Below, piece after piece: positions 1 through 7,470 of a stretch of DNA of 13,654 bases (within the stretch, counting starts at the first letter, position 1; the number at the start of each line of letters is the position of its first letter). Position numbers and translations under genes: made by a program. The stretch is from Candidatus Woesebacteria bacterium GW2011_GWA1_41_7 (lineage in GTDB: Bacteria > Patescibacteriota > Microgenomatia > UBA8517): positions 1-13,654 of the forward strand of contig LCBU01000030.1 of the NCBI GenBank assembly GCA_000997405.1. The letters are read 5' to 3'. The notes below the pieces were generated by a model, which searched no databases, was not told where the DNA came from, and saw only the letters and a program-made list of their open reading frames with translations.

Positions 1-596
1 TAAAAGGAAAACTTTCAAAACTTACGATCGCAATTTCATCCGGAATGGGACTTTGGCTTTTAATAAACTCAGTTTCCAGAACGGCGCAAGCTGCTTATCT
101 TTTGGCAATCAGTGTAACCCTTCTTCTTTTGAGGAAATTCAAGGGATGGGTGATCGTGGTTCTAATGAGCCTGATATTCATGTTTATGTCTTCGGGTTTG
201 GATGCCAGGTTTTCACAGGCTATTAAAGTGATATATGAGCATATCAAAACAGGTGAGGGTTTTAGCTATGTTCCCGGCTTTGTTGTCAGGGCAGACGAGG
301 TCACTTTTACGGTACGGGATTCTGTGGTTGCGTCACCCACTCCCGCACCTGTTAAGGCGTTAAATGATGTTTCCATTGCAATAAGGCTCAATGTCGAATG
401 GCCAAGGGCAATAAGAGCTTTTGTCAAAAATCCTATTTTAGGAACAGGTTACTCGTCGATTGATCTGGCAACAGACAATGATTACTTGAGAATGCTTGGG
501 GAAATCGGCCTTTTGGGGTTTGCTGCTTTTGTGTTAATCTTTCTAAACATCGGTAAAACTTTTAATAGGAACTTTTGCTACAGCATTTTTAATTGA
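1..596 (+). CDS. O-antigen ligase/polymerase-like membrane protein (5' end outside window; frame-broken near 3' end)
   Basis: The reading frame is open to the left edge, so the N-terminus is missing. The visible part has hydrophobic helices, an SRTAQAAYLL segment that matches the 'SR' helix of the Wzy/WaaL superfamily, a long extracytoplasmic loop, then NPILGTGYSS and DNDYLRMLGEIGLLG. The last two correspond to the conserved C-terminal 'NPllGvG ... hN.yl...e.GllG' block of that family. The usual His of the HN pair is not present here (TDNDYL). Such proteins polymerise or transfer lipid-linked glycans on the outer face of the cytoplasmic membrane. The frame ends at a TGA (594-596) after a sequence that does not look membrane-like, while the expected C-terminal helix continues in the next frame to 687. 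The gene is therefore probably broken in this copy. The family assignment is fairly secure; polymerase versus ligase is open. Confidence 0.75.
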   Translation, partial: KGKLSKLTIAISSGMGLWLLINSVSRTAQAAYLLAISVTLLLLRKFKGWVIVVLMSLIFMFMSSGLDARFSQAIKVIYEHIKTGEGFSYVPGFVVRADEVTFTVRDSVVASPTPAPVKALNDVSIAIRLNVEWPRAIRAFVKNPILGTGYSSIDLATDNDYLRMLGEIGLLGFAAFVLIFLNIGKTFNRNFCYSIFN

Positions 597-687
597 TTTA
601 TTTGAAGCATCAAAGTTTGCCATTATTTTTTGGCTGCTTTTGGGTAGTGCCGTAAATTTGATAAAAAGTAAGTTAAATGAAGAATAA
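553..687 (+). pseudogene. Out-of-frame C-terminal remainder of the O-antigen ligase/polymerase-like gene
   Basis: Reading in the frame whose codons start at 553 gives VKLLIGTFATAFLIDLFEAS and then KFAIIFWLLLGSAVNLIKSK, ending at TAA 685-687. This is a hydrophobic, plausible last transmembrane segment of the upstream gene, and 'D.FEASK.A..FWLLLG' is the kind of ending seen in these CPR ligase-like proteins (recalled, not searched). It overlaps the next gene's ATG (677) by 11 nt, as expected for an intact operon junction. It has no plausible start of its own. Joining it to the upstream frame needs a net +1 nt (or a loss of 3n+2 nt) between about 547 and 596. Confidence 0.6.
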
Positions 688-2146
688 AGTTATACAATTT
701 GTTAAGAGTAAATATTTTGAGTATATAATTATCTCAATAATTCTTATTTTAGGCTTTGTTGTGCGTCTATATAAAATAAATAATCCGATCGCCGATTGGC
801 ATAGCTGGCGCCAAGCAGATACAGCGTCTGTGAGTAGAATCTATCTTGAAAAAGGAATTAATTTACTTCTTCCGCGCTATCATGACGTTTCCGGCATCCA
901 GTCCGGAATAAAAAACCCCGAGGGTATCCGCATGGTAGAGTTTCCTTTTTACAACGCGCTAAATGCAATACTCGCCGGTACATTTAACAATATTTCGCTT
1001 GAGGTTTGGGCGAGGTTGATTACGATTTCCTGCGCAATTATAACGGCATTTTTCTTGTATCTCATCGGAAAAAGAGTTTTGGGTACATGGACCGGACTAC
1101 TGACTGCTTTTTTCTACCTTCTTGTTCCCTACAACATATATTTTACCCGCGTGATTTTACCGGATCCTATGGGAGTAATGTTTGGAGTTGTCTCTTTGTG
1201 GTCATTTTTGGAGTTCACCCGAAGTGACAAAAAGTACCTACTTATTACCTCGGCAATATTTTTTGCGATGGCACTTTTGATTAAGCCATATTTAGGCTTT
1301 TACCTTTTCCCGATAATTTATTTGGCTTTGAAAAAATACGGGATGAAAAGTTTTTTCAAGAATAAAAAGCTGATAATAGGCACCATAATTTACCTGGCAG
1401 TTGTCTTCGTTCCGTTTTTCATTTGGAGAGGATGGGTGGCAAAGTTTCCTGAGGGTATTCCTTTTTACAAATGGGCATTTAACGGAAACTTAATAAGGTT
1501 TAAGCCATCCTGGTGGTACTGGATTTTTGGTGAAAGACTGGGACATTTAATTTTAGGTTCCCTGGGTATCGTACCATTTATATTCGGTGTACTAAATACT
1601 AAGGTTAAGAATTTATTCGTTCAGGTGTTTTTGGGAGGCGCCCTTTTTTATGTAGCTGCGGTAGCCGGTGCCAATGTGATGCACGACTATTATCAAATAT
1701 TGACCATACCCGTGATAGCTTTGGCTCTTGCTTCGGGTGCGGTTTATCTTTGGAAGGCAGAACATTTTAATGTCTTTTTGAGGAGAATTGTTCTGGTGGT
1801 CTCGATTGGTGTAATGCTTATTACCGGATGGAATCAGATGGTGGGTAACTTTAATGTAAATCATCCGGAAATAGTGGAAGCCGGGGCGGAGGTTAATAAA
1901 ATTACAGCCAAGGAAGCGCTTATTGTGGCTCCTTACAACGGTGATACGGCATTTCTCTACCAAACGGGCAGAAGCGGTTGGCCTGCGATTGATGACTCAA
2001 TTGATAACATTATCGCTAATGGGGCCGACTATTATGTTTCGGTTGACCTTGGAAGCCCCGACACAAAGATGATTGAGTCGAGGTTTAAAACTATCAAAAA
2101 GACGGACAGGTTTATAATTGTCGACCTGGTAAATCCTATAAAATAA
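677..2146 (+). CDS. GT39/ArnT-like integral membrane glycosyltransferase
   Basis: This is a 489-residue polytopic membrane protein with a first helix at about residues 16-33 and roughly ten more hydrophobic segments. After the first helix comes an extracytoplasmic DWHSWRQADT (40-49), the acidic/Arg block typical of PMT/ArnT-like GT-C enzymes. EFPFYN (88-93) and ILPDP (160-164) are further conserved positions of this group. Such enzymes move a sugar from a polyprenyl-phosphate donor to an acceptor on the outer face of the membrane. The start overlaps the C-terminal remainder of the preceding ligase-like gene by 11 nt, and the next gene begins 2 nt after its stop, which supports one operon. No ribosome binding site is visible. 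The donor and acceptor cannot be told from sequence. Confidence 0.8.
   Translation: MKNKVIQFVKSKYFEYIIISIILILGFVVRLYKINNPIADWHSWRQADTASVSRIYLEKGINLLLPRYHDVSGIQSGIKNPEGIRMVEFPFYNALNAILAGTFNNISLEVWARLITISCAIITAFFLYLIGKRVLGTWTGLLTAFFYLLVPYNIYFTRVILPDPMGVMFGVVSLWSFLEFTRSDKKYLLITSAIFFAMALLIKPYLGFYLFPIIYLALKKYGMKSFFKNKKLIIGTIIYLAVVFVPFFIWRGWVAKFPEGIPFYKWAFNGNLIRFKPSWWYWIFGERLGHLILGSLGIVPFIFGVLNTKVKNLFVQVFLGGALFYVAAVAGANVMHDYYQILTIPVIALALASGAVYLWKAEHFNVFLRRIVLVVSIGVMLITGWNQMVGNFNVNHPEIVEAGAEVNKITAKEALIVAPYNGDTAFLYQTGRSGWPAIDDSIDNIIANGADYYVSVDLGSPDTKMIESRFKTIKKTDRFIIVDLVNPIK
2137..2142 (+). promoter_or_regulatory. Possible -10 hexamer just before the first GT4 gene
   Basis: TATAAA lies 6 nt before the GTG start at 2149, inside the last codons of the preceding gene. 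If used, the transcript would begin at or next to the GTG and be leaderless. No good -35 is seen, and AT-rich DNA gives such matches by chance. Confidence 0.25.
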
Positions 2147-2148
2147 AC

Positions 2149-3351
2149 GTGAAGATATTAATGTTGACTCCTTACCTTCCTTTTCCTGATTCCTCGGGGG
2201 GGCAAATACGTTCCTATAACCTGATTAAGGGTTTGAGTAAAAAGCATGAAATCACTCTTTTTTCACTAATTAAAGACGATTCGGAAAGAAGATTTGTTCC
2301 CGAGCTTGAAAAATATTGCACAAAAGTAAAAGTATTCAGGCGTTCCAAATCTCCCTGGACACTCAGAAATATTTTTCTGACCGGTTTTGGTCCGTATCCG
2401 TTTTTGGTTATCAGAAACTTATCGCCTCAGCAGAAGAAAGCCGTTAAAGAGGAAATCCGTAATTTTAAATACGATCTGATTCATGCCGAAACTTTTTATG
2501 TCATGCCCCACATCCCCGAAACAAAAATCCCGATTCTTTTGGTTGAACAAACTATCGAGTATCTGGTTTACAAACACTACATGGAAGGAACAAAAAACCC
2601 CTTACTTAGATTTTTGTTATCGCTGGACGTTGCCAAGCTGAAATTTTGGGAAACCAATTTCTGGAAAAAGGCAGACAGTGTTGTTGCCGTGTCTGAGTCG
2701 GATAAGGAAGAAATGAGAAAACTGGTTCCGGATCTTAAGGTCGATCTTGTCCCAAACGGAGTCAACCTTAATTTTTTTAAAGAAAAGGATAGCTGGAAAG
2801 ACAAAGAGGCCAGAATTCTTTTTATCGCGAATTTTAAATGGCTTCAGAATGTGGAAGCGGCAGAGCTTCTACTTCGGGAAGTTTTTCCTTTGGTACAGGT
2901 AAAATTACCGGATACGAAAATTTGGATTGTCGGGCAGCATATTCCCGAAGAAATTTTGTCCTATAAAAAAGATAATATTATTATCGACAATTTAAGTGAG
3001 GACGATCAAAAAGGAATAAGGGATGCTTACTACGAATCTTCGGTTTTCGTATCCCCGCTTAGAGGCCCGGGAGGAACCAGGCTGAAGCATTTGGCGGCAA
3101 TGGCAGCCAAGCTTCCTCTGGTTACAACTTCGGTAGGTGCGGAAGGGCTGGGAGCTCTTGACGGTAAGGAAGTAATTATCAGGAACAGCTCCGCAGAGAT
3201 AGCAGAAGCGACTCTTCAGCTTTTGGAAGACGAAAAACTTGCAGAAAAAATAGCAAAAAACGCAAGACTCTTAGTTGAAGAAAAGTTCAGCTGGTATAAA
3301 ATGGGTGAATATTTAGACAAAATTTACGTCAAAAGCGCAAAAAATGAATAA
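2149..3351 (+). CDS. Family 4 glycosyltransferase
   Basis: This 400-residue GT-B enzyme has the N-terminal donor/acceptor loop PDSSGGQIRSYN (about 13-24), a VPNGVNLNFF linker after residue 200, IANFKWLQN, and SPLRGPGGTRLK (302-313) in the C-terminal Rossmann domain. It most resembles the 'sugar transferase' GT4 group found in exopolysaccharide clusters. The protein should be cytosolic or peripheral at the membrane and use a nucleotide sugar. One point is odd: homologues usually read '...KiLEAMa.GlPvV', but here residues 314-320 are HLAAMAA, with Ala316 at the position of the conserved Glu that contacts the donor (GCG instead of GAG would be one base). It may be impaired or have an altered active site. 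GTG is the start, 2 nt after the previous stop. The next gene overlaps its end by 8 nt. Confidence 0.85.
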   Translation: MKILMLTPYLPFPDSSGGQIRSYNLIKGLSKKHEITLFSLIKDDSERRFVPELEKYCTKVKVFRRSKSPWTLRNIFLTGFGPYPFLVIRNLSPQQKKAVKEEIRNFKYDLIHAETFYVMPHIPETKIPILLVEQTIEYLVYKHYMEGTKNPLLRFLLSLDVAKLKFWETNFWKKADSVVAVSESDKEEMRKLVPDLKVDLVPNGVNLNFFKEKDSWKDKEARILFIANFKWLQNVEAAELLLREVFPLVQVKLPDTKIWIVGQHIPEEILSYKKDNIIIDNLSEDDQKGIRDAYYESSVFVSPLRGPGGTRLKHLAAMAAKLPLVTTSVGAEGLGALDGKEVIIRNSSAEIAEATLQLLEDEKLAEKIAKNARLLVEEKFSWYKMGEYLDKIYVKSAKNE

Positions 3352-4225
3352 ACCGGAACTTTCGATAATCATTCTTAATTACAATACCAAAGAACTTTTG
3401 GAAGACTGTCTTAATTCAGTTAAAGATCACATGAGTGAAGTAAATCTTGAGGTGATAGTTTCTGATAATGCTTCAAACGACGGAAGTCCGGAAATGATTA
3501 AGAAAAAATTTCCCTGGGTGAAATATACGGAAGGACCGAATGAGGGCTTTTCCAAAGGCAATAACCGTGCGAGAAATTTAGTTGAGGGGGAGATGGTTCT
3601 TTTTCTCAATCCGGATACGGTCGTACATAAGGATGTTTTTGCAAAAACAACAAAGTTTTTAAAAGAACACAAAGATGCCGGGGCAGTAACCTGTAAACTG
3701 GTGCTTGCTAACGGAAAATTAGACAAAGACATAAGACGCCGATTTCCTATCCCCAGAATTGCCTTTGAGCATCTGGCTTTGGGTCTCAATAAGAACTATT
3801 GGTATGAAGATATACCGGAAACCGAAACACACGAAGTAGAGGCGATTCAGGGGGCCTTCTTTTTAACATGGAAGAAAATTTTGGATAAAGTTGGTTGGTT
3901 TGATGAGGAATATTTTTTTGACGGAGAAGATATAGATCTTTGCTATCAGATACATAAAGCCGGCTATAAGCTTTATTACTATCCGGAGACAACAGTAACC
4001 CACCTTAAAGGCGTTACCAAAGGTAAAGTATCCAAATGGAAGTATAAAGTTTCTCCTCAGCAAAGAAAGAAAATCCGATTGGCGGGTGTTGCTTCGATGG
4101 AGAGATTTTTCAGAAAAAACCTCTGGAAAAAATATCCGTTAATCTTTGACTACTTTGTAGTTTTCGGAATAAATATGTTCAAAATAGTAAGGTATATTAA
4201 AGTGGCAATTCTCTCTTCATATTAA
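3344..4225 (+). CDS. Family 2 glycosyltransferase, rhamnosyltransferase-like (WbbL type)
   Basis: This 293-residue GT-A enzyme opens with LSIIILNYNTKELLEDCLNS, has a VSDNASNDGS nucleotide-binding segment, NPDT (89-92) as the DxD-like metal site, and FFDGEDIDLCYQ (about 191-202) with the acidic ED pair that holds the catalytic base. This arrangement, followed by AGYKLYYYPETTVTHLKG, is that of the rhamnosyltransferase WbbL/RfbF-like group, which adds L-rhamnose to a lipid-linked acceptor. The donor here is inferred only from family resemblance, and no dTDP-rhamnose genes lie in the window. A basic, hydrophobic C-terminal tail (after about 255) may hold it at the membrane. The start overlaps the upstream gene by 8 nt and its stop shares one base with the next ATG (TAATG), suggesting coupled translation. 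Confidence 0.88.
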   Translation: MNKPELSIIILNYNTKELLEDCLNSVKDHMSEVNLEVIVSDNASNDGSPEMIKKKFPWVKYTEGPNEGFSKGNNRARNLVEGEMVLFLNPDTVVHKDVFAKTTKFLKEHKDAGAVTCKLVLANGKLDKDIRRRFPIPRIAFEHLALGLNKNYWYEDIPETETHEVEAIQGAFFLTWKKILDKVGWFDEEYFFDGEDIDLCYQIHKAGYKLYYYPETTVTHLKGVTKGKVSKWKYKVSPQQRKKIRLAGVASMERFFRKNLWKKYPLIFDYFVVFGINMFKIVRYIKVAILSSY

Positions 4226-5352
4226 TGGCAAAGATACTATTGGACGGACGCCTTTACGGGCTTGAAAATGCAGGCCTGGGAAGATATTTGATTAATTTGG
4301 TTGGTGAACTTGCCAAAATCGAGTCCGAAGATGAATATGTAATACTTCTCAGAAAGAAATATTTTGATGCGCTCAACCTTCCCGGTAATTGGAAAAAGGT
4401 ATTGGTGGACATCCGCCACTACAGTTTAGCTGAGCAATTAAAAATTCCCGGAATAATTAAAAAGGAAAATACCGACATAACACATTTTCCTCATTTTAAT
4501 GTCCCCCTAACTTTCAGAGGAAAATTTGTTGTAACTATTCACGATATGTTGATGCACCGGAGCCGTGGACTTTCCGCAACCACACTTCCTGCGCCTTTAT
4601 ATTTTCTTAAAAGATTGGGCTATCGAATAGTATTTGATAATGCAGTTAGAAAATCATATTCAATTCTTGCACCAAGCCAATCGGTTAAGGATGAACTTAT
4701 CGCCGAATACAATCTTAGTCCGGACAAAATCAAGGTAACTTACGAGGGTTTTGATAAAAAGATTTCAGGGGGCAACAATATCGATATGCCAAAGCCATAC
4801 TTTGTTTTTACGGGAAACGCCTACCCGCACAAAAATTTACAAGGATTAATAAAAGCCATAAAAGCTTTGAACACAAAAAGTGAACATAAGGTGTTTTTGG
4901 CAATTGCCTCGGCGAGGAATATTTTTACTCAAAGAGTTGAGAAATTGATTCTGGATACAGGTGCAAAAGACTATGTAAAAATATTAGGATTTGTTCCGGA
5001 CGAAAAACTAGGAAGCCTCTATAAAAATTCTATCGGATTTGTGTTTCCGTCTTTTTCCGAAGGCTTCGGTTTACCCGGTCTTGAAGCACTGGCTTCCGGT
5101 ACTTTGCTATTGGCATCTAATATTAAAGTTTTCAGGGAAATTTACGGTGACAATGCCCTATACTTTGATCCGAAAGATGTGGAGTCGATAGTAGTTGCCA
5201 TGAATATGGCTTTGTCTGTGGGTTCGGATGCGCGCAAAAATAAAATTTCAAAGTCAATTAGATTTGTAAATAAATATTCTTGGGCTAAAATGGCGGAGGA
5301 AACTTTAAATATTTATTATGAAAGTTGCAATAGTCTACGACCGGGTAAATAA
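4225..5352 (+). CDS. Family 4 glycosyltransferase, mannosyltransferase-like (MtfB type)
   Basis: This 375-residue GT-B enzyme has DGRLYGLENAGLGRY at the N-terminus (the glycine-rich acceptor loop), HFPHFNVP and VTIHDMLMHR in the first domain, and APSQSVKDELI, NAYPHKNL and FPSFSEGFGLPGLEALASG in the second. The E-x7-E pair is intact (Glu279 and Glu287), so unlike two of its neighbours it shows no sign of damage. Similar proteins are often mannosyltransferases of O-antigen and exopolysaccharide clusters, and a GDP-mannose synthesis gene lies downstream. The specificity is inferred. Its last 12 codons overlap the next gene by 35 nt. The C-terminal residues after 'YYESC' look unconserved and may simply be readthrough into that start region. 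Confidence 0.87.
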   Translation: MAKILLDGRLYGLENAGLGRYLINLVGELAKIESEDEYVILLRKKYFDALNLPGNWKKVLVDIRHYSLAEQLKIPGIIKKENTDITHFPHFNVPLTFRGKFVVTIHDMLMHRSRGLSATTLPAPLYFLKRLGYRIVFDNAVRKSYSILAPSQSVKDELIAEYNLSPDKIKVTYEGFDKKISGGNNIDMPKPYFVFTGNAYPHKNLQGLIKAIKALNTKSEHKVFLAIASARNIFTQRVEKLILDTGAKDYVKILGFVPDEKLGSLYKNSIGFVFPSFSEGFGLPGLEALASGTLLLASNIKVFREIYGDNALYFDPKDVESIVVAMNMALSVGSDARKNKISKSIRFVNKYSWAKMAEETLNIYYESCNSLRPGK

Positions 5353-6340
5353 ATGGGGAGGAGCCGAGAGGGTTCTCCTTGCTCTTCATGAGATTTTCCC
5401 CAAAGCCCCTCTTTATACCTCTTTATACAATCCCAAAAATGCGCCATGGGCGAAAGTATTTCCGGAAGTTAAAACTTCTTTCCTGCAAAAGATTCCTTTT
5501 ACAAAATCCAATCACGAGTTTTTGCCGGTATTTATGCCGTTGGTATTTGCTTCTTTTGATTTCTCGGATTTTGATCTTGTCATATCCGTTACTTCAGAAG
5601 CAGCAAAGGGTATTAGAAGTAAAGGTAAGACCAAGCATATTTGCTACTGCCTTACCCCCACACGCTATCTTTGGAGCGGGTACAAAGATTATTTCAGAAA
5701 TCCGGTTTTTAAATTTATTACCAAGCCTGTTGTTAATTTATTGAGAAGTTGGGATAAAAGGGTGGCCATGAATCCTGAACGGATTATTGCAATTTCATCA
5801 GAAATTAAAAAACGGGTTAAGAAGTATTACGGTAGAGATTCCGCAATAATTTTTCCTCCTGTGGATACCGCTAAAACAGGGGTCAAAAACAATAAAACAG
5901 AAGGCAGCAAATACTTTTTATTAGTCAGCCGGCTGGATTACGGATATAAAAAAGTTGATTTGGCTATTGATGCTTTTAACGAGTTGGGCCTACCTTTAGT
6001 GATACTCGGAACGGGCAGAGAAGAGAGTCGACTTAAAAAAATGTCTTTAGGAAACATCAAGTTCGCAGGGCGGGTCAATGAAAAGAAATTGGCGGAGTAT
6101 TATTCGGGAGCAAAGGCACCTTTGATGCCCCAGGAGGAGGATTTTGGAATTGTCGCAGTTGAGGCGCAGAGCTATGGAGTACCGGTTATAGCCTATAAAA
6201 AGGGCGGGGCAACAGATACAGTCGGCAAGTTTGAAAAAATGAGCTTTAATAAAAAAGCGATTATGAGTAATGCCCGCAAGTTTTCTAAAAGTAGATTTAA
6301 AAAAGAGTTTCTTGATATAGTTAAAAAGGTGGTACACTAA
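5318..6340 (+). CDS. Family 4 glycosyltransferase (WbaZ-like) with an apparent internal deletion
   Basis: The N-terminus MKVAIVYDRVNKWGGAERVL, the YTSLYNP segment, CYCLTPTRYLWSGYKDY in the first domain and FPPVD as linker identify the GT4 group of WbaZ-like (often mannosyl) transferases. The C-terminal domain has LVSRLDYGYKKVDLAIDAF, FAGRVNEKKLAEYYSGAKA and the E-x7-E motif (Glu274, Glu282). After GGATDTV (296-302) homologues continue with 'xxGkTGxxF' and about 25 residues before the last helices. Here GGATDTV runs directly into GKFEKMSF. The protein is 340 residues, against roughly 360-370 for this group as I recall it. An in-frame loss of that strand-helix unit would probably harm the fold or donor binding. 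The start is kept at 5318, despite the 35-nt overlap, because it gives the full conserved N-terminus. Confidence 0.83.
   Translation: MKVAIVYDRVNKWGGAERVLLALHEIFPKAPLYTSLYNPKNAPWAKVFPEVKTSFLQKIPFTKSNHEFLPVFMPLVFASFDFSDFDLVISVTSEAAKGIRSKGKTKHICYCLTPTRYLWSGYKDYFRNPVFKFITKPVVNLLRSWDKRVAMNPERIIAISSEIKKRVKKYYGRDSAIIFPPVDTAKTGVKNNKTEGSKYFLLVSRLDYGYKKVDLAIDAFNELGLPLVILGTGREESRLKKMSLGNIKFAGRVNEKKLAEYYSGAKAPLMPQEEDFGIVAVEAQSYGVPVIAYKKGGATDTVGKFEKMSFNKKAIMSNARKFSKSRFKKEFLDIVKKVVH
6333..6338 (+). promoter_or_regulatory. Possible -10 hexamer before the GDP-mannose gene
   Basis: TACACT lies 8 nt before the GTG at 6347, with TTGATA at 6312-6317 as a possible -35 (15-nt spacer, shorter than ideal). A transcript from here would have almost no leader. 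This is weak evidence on its own. Confidence 0.25.
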
Positions 6341-6346
6341 TTACAA

Positions 6347-7018
6347 GTGAAAATTCTAAAGATTTTGTCCAAGTTGAAAATGAGAGGGGCAGATGACTAC
6401 AAAAATCACCTGTACGCCCTTATATTGGCCGGTGGTGGAGGTACCAGGCTTTGGCCAAGATCCAGACAAAAAACCCCAAAACAATTTTTAAAACTTTTCG
6501 ATAACGAAACCCTCACTCAAGTAGCAATTAGACGTTTTACCGAAATCCTTCCCTGGGAAAATATTTTTATAGTTACCGTTTCATCGGATTATAAAAAAGA
6601 AATTCTTAAAGAGGTCCCGCAGATGCGACCCGAAAATATTATCGTTGAACCGGTTAGACGGGAGACCGGTCCTGCACACGCCTTAGGAGCCCTTTATATC
6701 GAATCAAGAGATCCTGACGCTGTGATTATGACAGAATCGGCCGACAGAATTGTCAAACCTGTTTCAAGATATTTGGAAACTCTTTTGAAAGCCGCAAAAG
6801 TAGCATACCAAGACCACGTTTTAATCGCCATGGGAGTGGAACCGAGATATCCCCACACAGGTTTGGGACATATCAAAAAAGGAAAGAAGATCCGCATTAA
6901 AGGAAGTGTCGATTTTTACAAGTTGGACGGGTTTGTTGAAAAGCCTCCCATTGAACTTGCAAAAAGATATATATGTTTGGACTGCGGGAGACCTTCTGAA
7001 TTCTTTCAAAAAACATAA
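6347..7018 (+). CDS. manC: Mannose-1-phosphate guanylyltransferase, N-terminal part of a frame-broken gene
   Basis: This part carries the nucleotidyltransferase signature of GDP-mannose pyrophosphorylases: LILAGGGGTRLWPRSRQKTP followed by KQF (from about residue 25), EPVRRETGPAHALG, ESADRIV, YPHTGLGHI and FVEKPP (196-201). The enzyme makes GDP-mannose from mannose-1-phosphate and GTP and would supply mannosyl- or fucosyl-type transferases of this cluster. After ELAKRYI (to residue 209) the frame turns to unrelated residues and stops at 7016-7018, while the family sequence continues in another frame. The conserved block expected here ('.SG.YLWN.G..') is absent, so several codons appear lost together with the frame. 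GTG 6347 gives a short basic extension; ATG 6380 is an alternative start. The family call is firm and the gene is probably non-functional unless the sequence is wrong. Confidence 0.82.
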   Translation: MKILKILSKLKMRGADDYKNHLYALILAGGGGTRLWPRSRQKTPKQFLKLFDNETLTQVAIRRFTEILPWENIFIVTVSSDYKKEILKEVPQMRPENIIVEPVRRETGPAHALGALYIESRDPDAVIMTESADRIVKPVSRYLETLLKAAKVAYQDHVLIAMGVEPRYPHTGLGHIKKGKKIRIKGSVDFYKLDGFVEKPPIELAKRYICLDCGRPSEFFQKT

Positions 7019-7466
7019 ACCGGAAATTTATAAATATCTTCAGGAGATAAAAACACACCTGGGTAAGCCCGATGAGGCAAAGTTTTTGGAATCGGAATAC
7101 AAAAAGATGCCTGCTATCTCGGTCGATTATGCAATAAGTGAGAGGGAAAAGAATTTTTATGTGGTAGCGGGGGACTTTTTCTGGACAGACATAGGAGATT
7201 GGAGAGAAGTTTGGGCTAATTCCAAAAAGGACAATAAGAGCAATGTTATTATTTCAGGTGATGAGCCCGGTGGTGAAGTCATGACTTTTGACACATCCGA
7301 CGCTCTGGTTCATTCAGATGGCAGAATGGTGGCCCTGGTAGGCCTCGATAACGTAATAGTTGTTGATACGAAGGATGCACTTCTGGTGTGTTCCAAAAGC
7401 CACGCCCAAAGCGTCAAGAAAGTAGTCGAAGAGCTTAAGGAAAAAAAGAGGGTAGACCTTCTTTAA
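6969..7466 (+). pseudogene. manC: Mannose-1-phosphate guanylyltransferase, C-terminal part in shifted frame
   Basis: From about 6969 the frame reads IYVWTAGDLLNSFKKHKPEI and continues with SVDYAISEREKNFYVVAGDF and FWTDIGDWREVW, the typical second half of short (about 350-residue) GDP-mannose pyrophosphorylases. The end has VVDTKDALLVCSKSHAQSVK, the conserved beta-helix edge of the family, and there is no phosphomannose isomerase domain. The stop is TAA 7464-7466. The residues encoded in this frame upstream of 6966 are not family-like, so this is not an independent gene but the continuation of the one starting at 6347. The change of frame equals +1 nt, or a deletion of 3n+2 nt. Confidence 0.75.
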
Positions 7467-7470
7467 AATT

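Noticed and set aside
5409..5428. Perfect tandem 10-bp repeat (CTCTTTATAC twice)
   Set aside because: It encodes the PLYTSLYN segment expected in this GT4 family, so it is probably a coincidence of codon use.
5379..5744. A 121-codon + strand frame inside the third GT4 gene
   Set aside because: It is an alternative frame of a conserved GT4 N-terminal domain with low-quality composition.
6950..6985. Programmed ribosomal frameshift in the GDP-mannose gene
   Set aside because: A conserved block is missing at the junction, which recoding would not explain, and there is no clear slippery heptamer or known programmed shift in this family.
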